This document shows, one piece after another, positions 1 to 8,756 of a DNA stretch of 43,917 nt. This DNA comes from Nitrospira sp. (GTDB taxonomy: Bacteria > UBA10199 > SBBF01): positions 1 through 43,917 of the forward strand of contig SBBF01000075.1 in assembly GCA_005240075.1 (NCBI GenBank), read 5' to 3'. The position numbers were made by a program, and so were the translations under genes. The notes under the pieces are model-generated. The model searched no databases. It worked only from the letters and a program-made list of their open reading frames with translations, and was not told the DNA's origin. How positions within the stretch are numbered: the stretch's first letter is position 1; every line of letters begins with the position of its first letter.

Positions 1-3000
1 ATCGTGATCCTCATCCAAATTATAAACCCCATCATTGGCGGCAGTATCAACGGGAATGATTTCCGCCGGATCGCCCAACGAAGCCCAGGGGGGAAATTCT
101 TCCGATTCGGCAGGATCGGGTTGAACCTTCAGCGCCGCGCCGTCATCATAATCGGCAAAACGAATGCCTCCTTGTGCCTCTTCCCAAACGCGGGCGTTGT
201 GGTCGGTGCGGGTTTCGGGCGCAATACCTTCTTCGGGAGCGATGAATCGTGCCCCTCCGATAAATCGGTCGGCTGAATTACGAGGTGTTCCCGAATTATC
301 TTCACCCTCTCCAGTAGCTGGACTTCCTGAATCACCTCCCGAATTTGGATCAGAGGCAACAAGAAGACGGCTGGCGATATCATTAAATGTATTATGACCG
401 AGTGACTCTCTCAGTCCTGCCATAATGGCCTCCGCGGCAACTGTTCGGGTCCCTTTGATCAATTCTTGGACTTGAGTGTTGTTTTGCTCCAGCCATTCAA
501 GAATCGCCCGATCATTCGCCATCATTTCATCGACGGTAGCTCGCGAAGCATTTCGAATTTCTGCCGGATACAACGAGTGTAATCGCTCCAAGGCCAAGGC
601 GTAGGAAACAGGCTTTCCCATTCCGGTCAGACGCGAGTCAGCCTCAATAACCCCCCTCACAATGCGGTCTTCGGCAAGCCGCCGCTGCAACTGGTGGTGG
701 AAGAAACGGCGGGATTCTTTCCAGGGGACAATACCATCGATCACCCCCTTGGCCTCCATCCGTTCCGGTTTGTCATGAAGATCGGCAAAAGCTTCGGCAA
801 CAGATTGGTAGTAAGGAAGCAAATCTGCTTCTCTCCTTCTTATCGAACTCTTTAAGCTTTTGACTTCCTGATCTGACAAGCCTTGCTGTAGAAGTGCCTG
901 ATCAAAATTGATCAGTTGTTCATCCAGACGATGCATGGTCCTGATGAGTTCGGGATCCCTGTATTTGATTTTTCGGAGTCCCGAAGGCTCCAAAACTCCT
1001 CCGCGAGCGGTGGGGTCGGCATAAAAACGGATCTGGTCCGGATTGATCATCGGATCAACCACAACCCAGGAACCCCCCCGGAGTTCCGCATGGGGAGGAA
1101 GATAAATAAAGATCGGTTGTTTGTAGTGGCGAAGATTATCGACAATATAAGAACCGTATTTCAGCACCTCGAAATACATGTCCCTCGTCCCGCCGGAAAA
1201 TCCGCGAACATTGATAAAAATCATCAAGGGCAACCCTTCCCGGTCAAAATCGGCAATCGTTTGCGCGGTTTTGTAGGAAGAATCAGGGTACCAAACCTGT
1301 CCCGCCTGTTTTTCAATTCGTTCAGCCGAGGTTCTGTCTCCCGGATCGGCCGGAATCTTGCGTTCTACCAGTCGGGTATCGAAAGCAATCACCCCGGTCG
1401 GAATTCCTCCCAATCGGGCTCTGCCCGTTACCACTGTTTTTCCCCATCCTGCGAGAGTTTCGGTAAAAGAACCCTTATCAAAAAAACCACTGACCCACCG
1501 GTCGTTACTATATGTGGCTCCCTCAATAAACTGCCGGGGATCGTAAGGCCCTCCAAAAGGGGCAAAATCGACGTCACGACCAACGGGATCGGCATGATCA
1601 AGCCTGGGGAGTTCTCCCCCTTTCCGGAGAGGGACATAACCAAGCCACCTGATTATTTCACCCATCCCTTCCAGATCGTCTTGAACCACACGATGGGTCA
1701 TTCCATTGGGGAACATGATGGGAGTTCCTCCCAATTCCCTGTTGGATTGATAAACATTCTGTTTGAGAAGGGCATTAAGCGCCTCATATCCGGTAAGAAT
1801 GATATCAGCTCCGTTCCTTTGGATAACGCGTTGTCCCAGACGGGTAACGTACGAACCAATTCCCACATTAACCCCCGAAACATAGGTCAGGGTGAAGGTT
1901 TCATCGTAAGCGGCCGAGGTTTCTCCTGCTATCAGTCCCGAGCCCCGCAAATTTTCCTGATTGATGCCATCTTTCTTGCCAATTACCGCAATAATCTTGT
2001 AACGAATTTCTTCTCCTTCCTCGATCCTTTCTGCAATCACGGAACTCTTGTGTGCTTCGTAATCGTCCGGCGTCAGATAGAAATAGTCCAATTTTGTCTG
2101 GTCTCCCTCTCCCGTTTCAGCCACCCGATAGAGCGACTTGATCTCATCGGCCATTCCGATCCGTGCCCCAGAGTTGGCGGCAATAAAAATACGGGGAATC
2201 CCTTCCCGACGTGCCAGCTCAGAGGCCTTTTGGTAGAGTTGATCCTCTTGAACCGAAAAAGAACCATTCTGGTGGGTGATGTCATTGGCAATCAGAATAA
2301 TATCCCTCCCTTCAGGAGCCTCAGGAGTTACAAGAGTGAGCCTCCAGGCAACCATCCCTATATTATTTCGGCCATCCGGTCTTTCGACTTCAACAAGTTC
2401 TCCCCCCCTGCTTAAAACAAGTTCCCTCTTCTCCATCACCCTCACAGGCACATAGGGAGCCGTGATTGATCGAGAAGTAGCATGCCGATTCCAGACTGTT
2501 CTTAAGGAATTCTCCAACAAAATCGGAAAATCATAAACATAGGAGGTCCCTTTGCTCCGGGCTAACACTCTTTTTCTTTCAAGTGGGTTTAACGGCTCAT
2601 AGGGAGAATCAACCTCTTTCCCTTCCCTCATACCTGGATCATTAGCTCTTAGGCTCTTCAAAACATAACGGCCCTTTTCATCCTTTGTCTCCCGATAGCC
2701 ATCAATGTGCAAAAATGAACCGGTGGGATTGGTTAAAAAATACCGAAGAGTCTGCTTGTCACCTCCACTATTCAAAACGAGCCTGACCTCTACTTCGTTG
2801 ACTTTAAGTTCCTTGAGCCTCGAGGCGTATCGGCGTGCCAAACGACCCATGTAGTCTTGAACCACCGATTCCTCTAAAACCAGTCCAGGAAGGATATTGA
2901 GATAAATATGGTTTAATTCCGTCTTATTCACCCCATTGCCATTGGAACGAAGAGCCAGTTCAAGTTCATCCAGAGCAGACACAAAAGAGTGCTCCACTTC

Positions 3001-6000
3001 TGGCACTTCCAGGTGCCTGTCAGCTTCTGCCAAATTCTGTGTAACCGTTGCTCCCCGCACCACAGCTCGCGCGAAAAGACGCCTGTCCAAATCGGAAGCT
3101 TTGACCCCTTCTGATGGATCAGATTTTTGCACAGCATGATAAACATGAATCTGACGATTTTCAGAAGGGGAATAACGATAATCAAATTTTTCCAACCGTC
3201 GCATTTCCAGTTGAAAAGCCAAAGGGGGTTCAATATGTCGTACGTTTACGTCTTCTTGATAACCTGTTTCCCTCCTGAAAGTGTAATAGGATGGAAATTG
3301 TCTGGTGTGCCCCACCACAAAGGTAACTCTTCCCGCCCCGGCTCTCTGGAGGGCATCATGATAAGGGGTCAGCATGCCTCCCAGATGGGCAATCAATCGC
3401 CCCTCATCGGAAATGGGGGGTTCCTTGACAGCAATGGTCAGGCTATTATCAAGTTCAGGATTTGAAATGGCTTCGTCATACAACCGGATCAAACGGGGGA
3501 GATTTCCTTCCAAATCTTCCAGCGATTTGAAATAAGCCATTACCCCTTGCCTGGCAGGTCTCTCGTGCGAATCTCTCAGGTAACCGTAAGACCAGGTCGC
3601 TTTCAAAAAACCGGACTCTTCATTGATCTCAAGATTTTGTATCGGATAGAGCCGATAGGCCCTTTTCACATAAACTCTCATGGCCGCTGCTCTCACCGAT
3701 GAACCCTCATCTGAAAAATAGGGGAAAAGAATGTCAAACATCGCTTCGGGACCCGCAACCAGTTCCCGAATGGTTTTTCTGTGTGTATCTCTGCCGGCTG
3801 AACTGGCCAGACGAAGTTTGCTCCCCAATTCTTCCGATCGATTCTCATAGGTCTGCAGGCGTTGTCTCACTAAAAGAAGCTTGGCCTTGGCCGCCACATC
3901 CGAATAATCCTCCCCTTCCAGAGAAGACAGTCCATCAAGCTCAGACAAAAAGCGATCAACCGATCTCGATGTTGAAATATGGTCCAAAAGTTCCAAAATC
4001 AGCTGGTTTTTGTGAGCAAGATTGGAATGGGACCGAACCACTTCATACACCTTGTCCCATCCCCCCAGGTTATCCTTTTCCTCTCGAAGTTCCCGAACCA
4101 CTTCGTCATATTTTTTTCCCCCCTGAAACCTCTTTTCAATATTGAGATAATGATTGAGATATTCTTTCAAAATAGAAACCACCCATTTTTCTGTTGTTGC
4201 ATGCCGGGCAACTGTTTCATCAAGAGGACGAACAGCGTTATCAAAAGCTGTCTGTTCTTCCTGATTGGAAAGGGCCTCCCTTTCGGATTGAATGACTGAA
4301 AGAATGTTATCAGATGGAAAGCCGGCGGATGGACCACCACCTTCTCCTTCCAAAACAGAACCGTAGTAAATCAGAGCCTCCCATACCGCCTCTTCAACCC
4401 TCTGCGGAAGCCTTCCCTGCAGGCTTTCCATAACCACCGAAACAGCCTCGACAGGAAGGCGAGGGCTATACAGGGTTGTCCATAAATCGTTTACAATGCT
4501 CCCAAGAGCTTTTTTAAAGTCATCTTCCGGATATCCGTAGCCATCCAGAATCCCCAAAACACCGTGATGAACTGATTGGAAAAGTCCCAGGACACTTAAA
4601 CCTTCTTCCTCTTCTTCATCCGTCAAACCAACGGGGCGATCAATTTCCACCGCTTTCTGAACTTCAACCCCTTCACCCAATTCAAGCGTTGCAATCAGTC
4701 CACCGACAGGAAAATCCCGGCCAGCTTGCAGAGCATAATGGATGACTCCTGCTTCCGGCGCCCTTATTTCTTGCTCCATCTTCATCGCTTCAATCACGGC
4801 AATCGGCTCATTTTTAGAAACCTTTGAACCATCCGGAACAAGGGGTCGAATCAGTTTGCCCGGCATGTCAGCTTTGATTTGAGTGGGGTCATATTCTTTG
4901 GTAAAAAGACAGGTATTTCCATCGATCTCTAACCGCAAACCATTCACTTCCTCCTGCACATAGACCAGATGAGCCATGCCATTGAATATGAGAAGGTACC
5001 CCCCATCAGCCTGTTTTCTGATCTGTCCTTCGACCCTCTCCCCCTTGAGAGTGATTACAAAGCGATTCAGACCGGTTCGGGTCACCACAAAAGGGTATTT
5101 GACGTTGTCATAGATCAGCTCCACATCAAAACTGGTCTTCAGAGCTTTCCGGGGGGGAATATGGCCCGATTGCAATTGGCTGACATACTGGGCTACTGTT
5201 TCATCAGCTCCGATATAGGCTTTGTAGATCGCTCCCGCCATCAGGGCAATGAGGGTATCCGGTTTTTCAGCTGTTTTTTTGGCTGTAATCAGCCCATCCA
5301 GCCAGCTGGTATCAACATGGTTGAATTTAAATTCCTCCGATTCAAGGAGAGTAATCAACATTTCCCTGTTGGTTCTGATTTCTCCCCGGATCGTCAGATT
5401 TTTTAAGGCCATGACAGCCCGGCGCCTTGCTTCTTCCCTCGTTTCCCCCTGGGCAAAGATATGACCAATTTGGGAATCGGCCAGTGTATGAACCTCGGAT
5501 CTCGGTCCAACTGAAAAATAACCCCACACATGGGGAGGGGGTTCAAACCTGATGTCCTGAACTAATCCGGCTGTGAGCTTGAAACCCTCATCTGCGTTTT
5601 CAGCGGTAATTCGGACGGCAATGACATGCCCTTTGGGAGAAAGATCGTGGATGGTTGAAAAGTCGATCTCCTCGTCGGACGCAGGATCTTTCCCAAAAAA
5701 TTTCCGGATTTCCGGGATACGATGAAGGGGGATCCCCATGCTGATGGCCAATTGAACGCCAGGGAGGTTGATTCCTGTAATTCCCTCCGTCACCGGATGT
5801 TCCACCTGCAAACGGGAGTTGAGCTCCAGAAAATAAAACTCCCTGGTTTCCGGATCATACATAAATTCCACGGTTCCCATTCCCTGGTAACCTACTTCTT
5901 TGGCCAAAGCGACCGCTTGATCCCTCATCCGGCGTCTGATTTCTTCCGGGGCTCCGATGGCAGGCCCCTCCTCGATAATTTTTTGATGCCGTCGCTGAAC

Positions 6001-7137
6001 GGAACAGTCTCTCTCATACAAAGCCACCGCATTTCCATGTGCATCCGCCGCCACCTGAATTTCAATATGGCGGCTTCGAGCCGAGGCCAGTTTCATCACA
6101 AAGATGGGGGAACCGGCTGATTCACCCATCACTTGGGAAAAAGCCGATTTCAATCCTTCGGGGCCCTGTACTTTTCTCATCCCCCTTCCCCCTCCCGTTC
6201 CAGAGGCCTTGATCATAACGGGATAACCAATACGATTTGCTTGGGCTTCTGCTTCTTCTGCGTTTCTAACAGTGGCCTGGCTGTAAACTTCTCTGGGAAT
6301 GCCTTGAGTGGCATAGTCAATCATCAAGCCATCTCCGCTCCAGGGAATCATGGAGACCCCTTTGGATTGGGCCACCAGATTGGCACCAATTTTATCCCCC
6401 AGGGCCATCATTGGTTTTTCTTCAGGACCCATGAAAATGATCCCTGCCTTGATCAGTTCCCGGGGCAATGCCGGGTTTTCGGACGCATGCCCCCAGCCGG
6501 GCCAGACCGCATCCACCTGCTGCTCTTTTGCCATCCTGACAATCAGGCCCACATTGGCATAATTGTTATTGTTGGGACCTCCAGACACTTCAATATAACG
6601 ATCAGCCATTCCAATGAAGGAGGCATTGGCCTTTAAATCTTCCGTGGTCGCCATCACCACAATTTCAATGGCATGGTCATCTCCCAGATTGTCATAGGCC
6701 CATTGACGGAACGAGCGAATTCCTTTAACCGCCGCCATGCCGTTGTTGGTAATCAAAATGCGCCGAATAGCTCTGGTGGGATTTCCCTGATAATAACGGA
6801 TGTAGTCCTCGACGGTAGAAAACCGGGGGGGCATGGAACCAAGGGTATTGGAAACCGGCCGTTGAAAACGAACAGCCATGGAATCCTGTAAGGGGGGGGG
6901 TGAAACCGGGGGAACCTCCCTTTCAAAAAAACTGAACGCGTCTTCAATAACAGCAACCTCTTTGGGGTTCTGGCCGCCTCCCGTTCGAAGCGCCGGCATG
7001 AGATTGGTGGCTGTAATCGCATCCCACTCCTCAGGATTCCCCCAATCATCTCGACTGGCCATGAGCTGATCCCAAATCTGCTGGTCATCGGGCCGTAATC
7101 GGTCCCTGAAACGTGCAACAATACTTTCACCCGACAT
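1..7137 (-). CDS. Eukaryotic-type single-chain acetyl-CoA carboxylase (C-terminal end cut by window edge)
   Basis: The protein carboxylates acetyl-CoA to malonyl-CoA using biotin, ATP and bicarbonate, the first committed step of fatty acid synthesis. The frame is open from ATG 7137 to base 1 (2379 codons, no stop seen), with GGAGGG at 7145-7150 as ribosome binding site. Visible in order: an N-terminal segment (1-118); biotin carboxylase with NNGMAAVKG (about 130), GGPNNNNYANV, WPGWGHASENP, the ATP-grasp loop GTGGGRGM and ELNSRLQVEHPVTE; a BT-like region; BCCP with biotinyl Lys786 in EAMKMEQ; a long central region (about 830-1560); carboxyltransferase with NIGMVAW, ANSGARIG, GRARLGGIPTGV, RGFSGG and ELRGGSWVVVDP (about 1580-2080); then an acidic, disordered-looking tail. 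Order, length and motifs match animal and yeast ACC, not the split bacterial AccABCD. Similarity includes the central region, so I am confident of the family. Presence in a bacterium is the oddity. An internal ATG at 6879 is in frame but has no such binding site. Confidence 0.95.
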   Translation of the reverse strand, partial: MSGESIVARFRDRLRPDDQQIWDQLMASRDDWGNPEEWDAITATNLMPALRTGGGQNPKEVAVIEDAFSFFEREVPPVSPPPLQDSMAVRFQRPVSNTLGSMPPRFSTVEDYIRYYQGNPTRAIRRILITNNGMAAVKGIRSFRQWAYDNLGDDHAIEIVVMATTEDLKANASFIGMADRYIEVSGGPNNNNYANVGLIVRMAKEQQVDAVWPGWGHASENPALPRELIKAGIIFMGPEEKPMMALGDKIGANLVAQSKGVSMIPWSGDGLMIDYATQGIPREVYSQATVRNAEEAEAQANRIGYPVMIKASGTGGGRGMRKVQGPEGLKSAFSQVMGESAGSPIFVMKLASARSRHIEIQVAADAHGNAVALYERDCSVQRRHQKIIEEGPAIGAPEEIRRRMRDQAVALAKEVGYQGMGTVEFMYDPETREFYFLELNSRLQVEHPVTEGITGINLPGVQLAISMGIPLHRIPEIRKFFGKDPASDEEIDFSTIHDLSPKGHVIAVRITAENADEGFKLTAGLVQDIRFEPPPHVWGYFSVGPRSEVHTLADSQIGHIFAQGETREEARRRAVMALKNLTIRGEIRTNREMLITLLESEEFKFNHVDTSWLDGLITAKKTAEKPDTLIALMAGAIYKAYIGADETVAQYVSQLQSGHIPPRKALKTSFDVELIYDNVKYPFVVTRTGLNRFVITLKGERVEGQIRKQADGGYLLIFNGMAHLVYVQEEVNGLRLEIDGNTCLFTKEYDPTQIKADMPGKLIRPLVPDGSKVSKNEPIAVIEAMKMEQEIRAPEAGVIHYALQAGRDFPVGGLIATLELGEGVEVQKAVEIDRPVGLTDEEEEEGLSVLGLFQSVHHGVLGILDGYGYPEDDFKKALGSIVNDLWTTLYSPRLPVEAVSVVMESLQGRLPQRVEEAVWEALIYYGSVLEGEGGGPSAGFPSDNILSVIQSEREALSNQEEQTAFDNAVRPLDETVARHATTEKWVVSILKEYLNHYLNIEKRFQGGKKYDEVVRELREEKDNLGGWDKVYEVVRSHSNLAHKNQLILELLDHISTSRSVDRFLSELDGLSSLEGEDYSDVAAKAKLLLVRQRLQTYENRSEELGSKLRLASSAGRDTHRKTIRELVAGPEAMFDILFPYFSDEGSSVRAAAMRVYVKRAYRLYPIQNLEINEESGFLKATWSYGYLRDSHERPARQGVMAYFKSLEDLEGNLPRLIRLYDEAISNPELDNSLTIAVKEPPISDEGRLIAHLGGMLTPYHDALQRAGAGRVTFVVGHTRQFPSYYTFRRETGYQEDVNVRHIEPPLAFQLEMRRLEKFDYRYSPSENRQIHVYHAVQKSDPSEGVKASDLDRRLFARAVVRGATVTQNLAEADRHLEVPEVEHSFVSALDELELALRSNGNGVNKTELNHIYLNILPGLVLEESVVQDYMGRLARRYASRLKELKVNEVEVRLVLNSGGDKQTLRYFLTNPTGSFLHIDGYRETKDEKGRYVLKSLRANDPGMREGKEVDSPYEPLNPLERKRVLARSKGTSYVYDFPILLENSLRTVWNRHATSRSITAPYVPVRVMEKRELVLSRGGELVEVERPDGRNNIGMVAWRLTLVTPEAPEGRDIILIANDITHQNGSFSVQEDQLYQKASELARREGIPRIFIAANSGARIGMADEIKSLYRVAETGEGDQTKLDYFYLTPDDYEAHKSSVIAERIEEGEEIRYKIIAVIGKKDGINQENLRGSGLIAGETSAAYDETFTLTYVSGVNVGIGSYVTRLGQRVIQRNGADIILTGYEALNALLKQNVYQSNRELGGTPIMFPNGMTHRVVQDDLEGMGEIIRWLGYVPLRKGGELPRLDHADPVGRDVDFAPFGGPYDPRQFIEGATYSNDRWVSGFFDKGSFTETLAGWGKTVVTGRARLGGIPTGVIAFDTRLVERKIPADPGDRTSAERIEKQAGQVWYPDSSYKTAQTIADFDREGLPLMIFINVRGFSGGTRDMYFEVLKYGSYIVDNLRHYKQPIFIYLPPHAELRGGSWVVVDPMINPDQIRFYADPTARGGVLEPSGLRKIKYRDPELIRTMHRLDEQLINFDQALLQQGLSDQEVKSLKSSIRRREADLLPYYQSVAEAFADLHDKPERMEAKGVIDGIVPWKESRRFFHHQLQRRLAEDRIVRGVIEADSRLTGMGKPVSYALALERLHSLYPAEIRNASRATVDEMMANDRAILEWLEQNNTQVQELIKGTRTVAAEAIMAGLRESLGHNTFNDIASRLLVASDPNSGGDSGSPATGEGEDNSGTPRNSADRFIGGARFIAPEEGIAPETRTDHNARVWEEAQGGIRFADYDDGAALKVQPDPAESEEFPPWASLGDPAEIIPVDTAANDGVYNLDEDHD

Positions 7138-7371
7138 GTAAAAACCCTCCGCTCGTTGAACATGAATAGATCAAAGGTTGATTCCTTCTTTTCGGCAACT
7201 CTCCAAAAAAGTTGCTTAAAAAATGCAAAAAATTTCTTTTTTTTTGACTTGGCCCCCTTTGAGGGTTTCCCCTCGGCCAAAATGGCAGAATTGGGCAGGG
7301 CTATGACAATTGGGGGAGGCTTGTCAAGGAAAGGGGGAGAACAAAGAAGACAAATGAGAGATTTGAGGTGA

Positions 7372-7400
7372 TTGACAATATGTATTAAATTTAATACATT
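7372..7400 (+). promoter_or_regulatory. Promoter of the XRE-nucleotidyltransferase module
   Basis: A perfect -35 hexamer TTGACA (7372-7377) and a -10-like TACATT (7395-7400) are separated by 17 bp. The predicted start site lies about 7 bases downstream, essentially on the ATG at 7407. No Shine-Dalgarno sequence precedes that ATG, so the transcript may be leaderless. Confidence 0.6.
7381..7398. promoter_or_regulatory. Perfect 18-bp palindromic operator
   Basis: TGTATTAAATTTAATACA is identical to its own reverse complement. It fills the spacer between the -35 and -10 elements just ahead of the XRE regulator gene. This is where an autorepressing XRE antitoxin would be expected to bind. The binding itself is an inference. 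Confidence 0.65.
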
Positions 7401-7406
7401 ATTTCA

Positions 7407-7868
7407 ATGTTGTCCCAATTCCAGGCCTGGCGAGAAGCCAAAGGGGTAACCCAAAATCAAATCGCCTCCCTGACAGGGATTTCGCGCCCCAATATTTCGG
7501 CCTTTGAAAGGGGGCATCGGGATATCACCCTGACAACCCTTGGAAAACTGGCTTTGGCACTGGGGGTATCCCCCGGCCAACTGCTCGATCAATCCCCTCA
7601 ACTTTTCACCCAGCTTAATCGATACGAAATTGATGAAATAGCGGAGGCTGTGGTCACTGGAAAAAGGGGGGTATCCATCGAAAAAGACCGCTTGGCTGAT
7701 GATGTGGCAAGCCTGGTAATCAACCTGCTGGAAGCTCATCAGGCGCTTGGTTTGAAGAGAGTCAGAAGACTTTCCCGAAAAGATTCCCATCGGGCTCTGG
7801 TAAAAAAATTTTTGTATGACGAAACAACGCTTAAACGGATCATGGAGCGGATTCCAAAATATCTCTGA
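7407..7868 (+). CDS. XRE-family helix-turn-helix regulator, probable antitoxin
   Basis: A 153-aa protein with an N-terminal HTH_3 domain (about residues 4-60, including TQNQIASLTGISRPNISAFERG-type helices) followed by a helical region of about 90 residues that I do not recognise. The next gene, a nucleotidyltransferase-fold protein, begins two bases after its stop, so the two form one unit. XRE regulators paired with such nucleotidyltransferases are commonly antitoxins that repress their own operon. The perfect palindrome in its promoter fits that role. Start at 7407 was chosen because it directly follows the promoter. Confidence 0.8.
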   Translation: MLSQFQAWREAKGVTQNQIASLTGISRPNISAFERGHRDITLTTLGKLALALGVSPGQLLDQSPQLFTQLNRYEIDEIAEAVVTGKRGVSIEKDRLADDVASLVINLLEAHQALGLKRVRRLSRKDSHRALVKKFLYDETTLKRIMERIPKYL

Positions 7869-7870
7869 AA

Positions 7871-8459
7871 ATGGACCCATCAAACATCGACCACTTTTTT
7901 GAGGAACTGGACAGACAATTGTCCCGCCCCGCCACCATCATCCTTGTGGGAGGAGCCGCGGCCCTTCTTTTGGGGGGGGGGGCGGCCAACGCAGGATGTT
8001 GATTTTTCAATCGAGACAAAAGAGGCTCCGGAAAAAATTGTGGAGGCTATTGCCACCTCTGAAAAACGGGGGGGAATGAGGGCGGAATATTCATCCGACA
8101 TCGAACGATGGTCGATGTTTAACCTTTTAGACTACAAAAAAAAGGTCCGCCCGTACAAAAAATTTGGAAAAATAAACGTCACCCTGCTGGAACCGGAATA
8201 TTGGTCGATCGGCAAAATGGGGCGGTATTACGATTCGGACGTTCAGGACATGGCTGCTGTTTTTAAAAACCAGAAAACTCCCCTCTCCCGGCTGATTGCT
8301 GTCTGGCAAAAGGTCCTTAAAAAAAGCCCTCTCTCTGATGATCTTTTCCATTTCAAGAAACATATTGAACATTTTTTGAATCATTCCGGAAGAGAACTCT
8401 GGGCAGAGAAAGAGAGAGACGAAGCGTTAAAGGTGTTTGCCTCCCATGAAGAGTTTTAA
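7871..8459 (+). pseudogene. DUF6036-like nucleotidyltransferase, frameshifted in a G11 tract
   Basis: From ATG 7871 the protein begins MDPSNIDHFFEEL and reaches IILVGGAAALLL, then runs out of frame in a tract of 11 G and stops after about 40 codons. Removing one G gives LLLGGGRPTQDVDFSI and continues open to 8459 (about 195 aa). The GGAAALLLG...RPT-DVDF pattern is the signature of the nucleotidyltransferase fold in DUF6036/AbiEii-like toxins. The later part (MFNLLDY, KINVTLLEPEYW) also fits. It is coupled to the XRE gene upstream and tail-overlaps the convergent RHH gene by 4 bp. The shift may be slippage-based on/off switching, a true inactivation, or a homopolymer sequencing error; the sequence alone cannot tell. 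Confidence 0.75.
7972..7982 (+). repeat. G11 homopolymer tract at the frameshift
   Basis: Eleven consecutive G lie inside the glycine-rich loop of the nucleotidyltransferase gene. Ten would restore the reading frame. The tract falls at the functionally critical GG motif. Confidence 0.95.
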
Positions 8460-8701
8460 TCTCCCAACAGGATTAACTCAAGATCAGCCCGTTTCCGGAT
8501 TTCTTTGAAATGTTCCGGACGAAAACGACCGTAGAGTTTCATGTGCGCTTTGAGCACCTTTTGGCGGAGAACCTCTTTTTCCATCAATTCCCGCAGAGTT
8601 TCGGAAAGGTTCCGACTGGGATAGAGTTGGGTGAGGCGCGCTACCAGCGGCTGCGGCATTCTGGCCGAAATTCTGATCCATTTTGTTTCATTGATCTGCA
8701 T
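8456..8701 (-). CDS. Small ribbon-helix-helix-like protein (orphan antitoxin?)
   Basis: An 81-aa protein. Residues about 8-45 (WIRISARMPQPLVARL, then NLSETLRELMEKEV) have the strand-helix-helix pattern of CopG/Arc-type DNA-binding antitoxins. The C-terminal 35 residues are basic and unassigned. It lies 55 bp downstream of the 971-aa gene on the same strand, and its stop overlaps the stop of the convergent nucleotidyltransferase gene by 4 bp. No toxin partner is adjacent on its own strand, so it could be an orphan antitoxin or a stand-alone regulator. Confidence 0.6.
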   Translation of the reverse strand: MQINETKWIRISARMPQPLVARLTQLYPSRNLSETLRELMEKEVLRQKVLKAHMKLYGRFRPEHFKEIRKRADLELILLGD

Positions 8702-8756
8702 AACAAAAAAAGCATACCATATGTGTCAGACAAAAGCCAATTTTTGTCTTAAAATT

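Noticed and set aside
916-2415. Plus-strand open frame of 499 codons
   Set aside because: It is antisense to the well-conserved carboxyltransferase domain; its product is rich in Ser/Arg/Asn/Ile with no family pattern, and no ribosome binding site was seen.
1-7137. Pyruvate carboxylase or propionyl-CoA carboxylase instead of ACC
   Set aside because: There is no HMGL-like carboxyltransferase, and the central region and CT motifs follow eukaryotic ACC order with CT after BCCP in a single chain.
7195-7215. Short inverted repeat GCAACT/AGTTGC upstream of the carboxylase start
   Set aside because: The 6-bp arms with a 9-base loop in AT-rich sequence are weak; there is no gene for it to terminate and no promoter element aligned with it.
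7899-8459. Nucleotidyltransferase gene starting at the ATG at 7899
   Set aside because: The first 30 residues from that ATG are an out-of-frame reading of the real N-terminus; the true start at 7871 restores the GGAAALLLG motif before the G tract.
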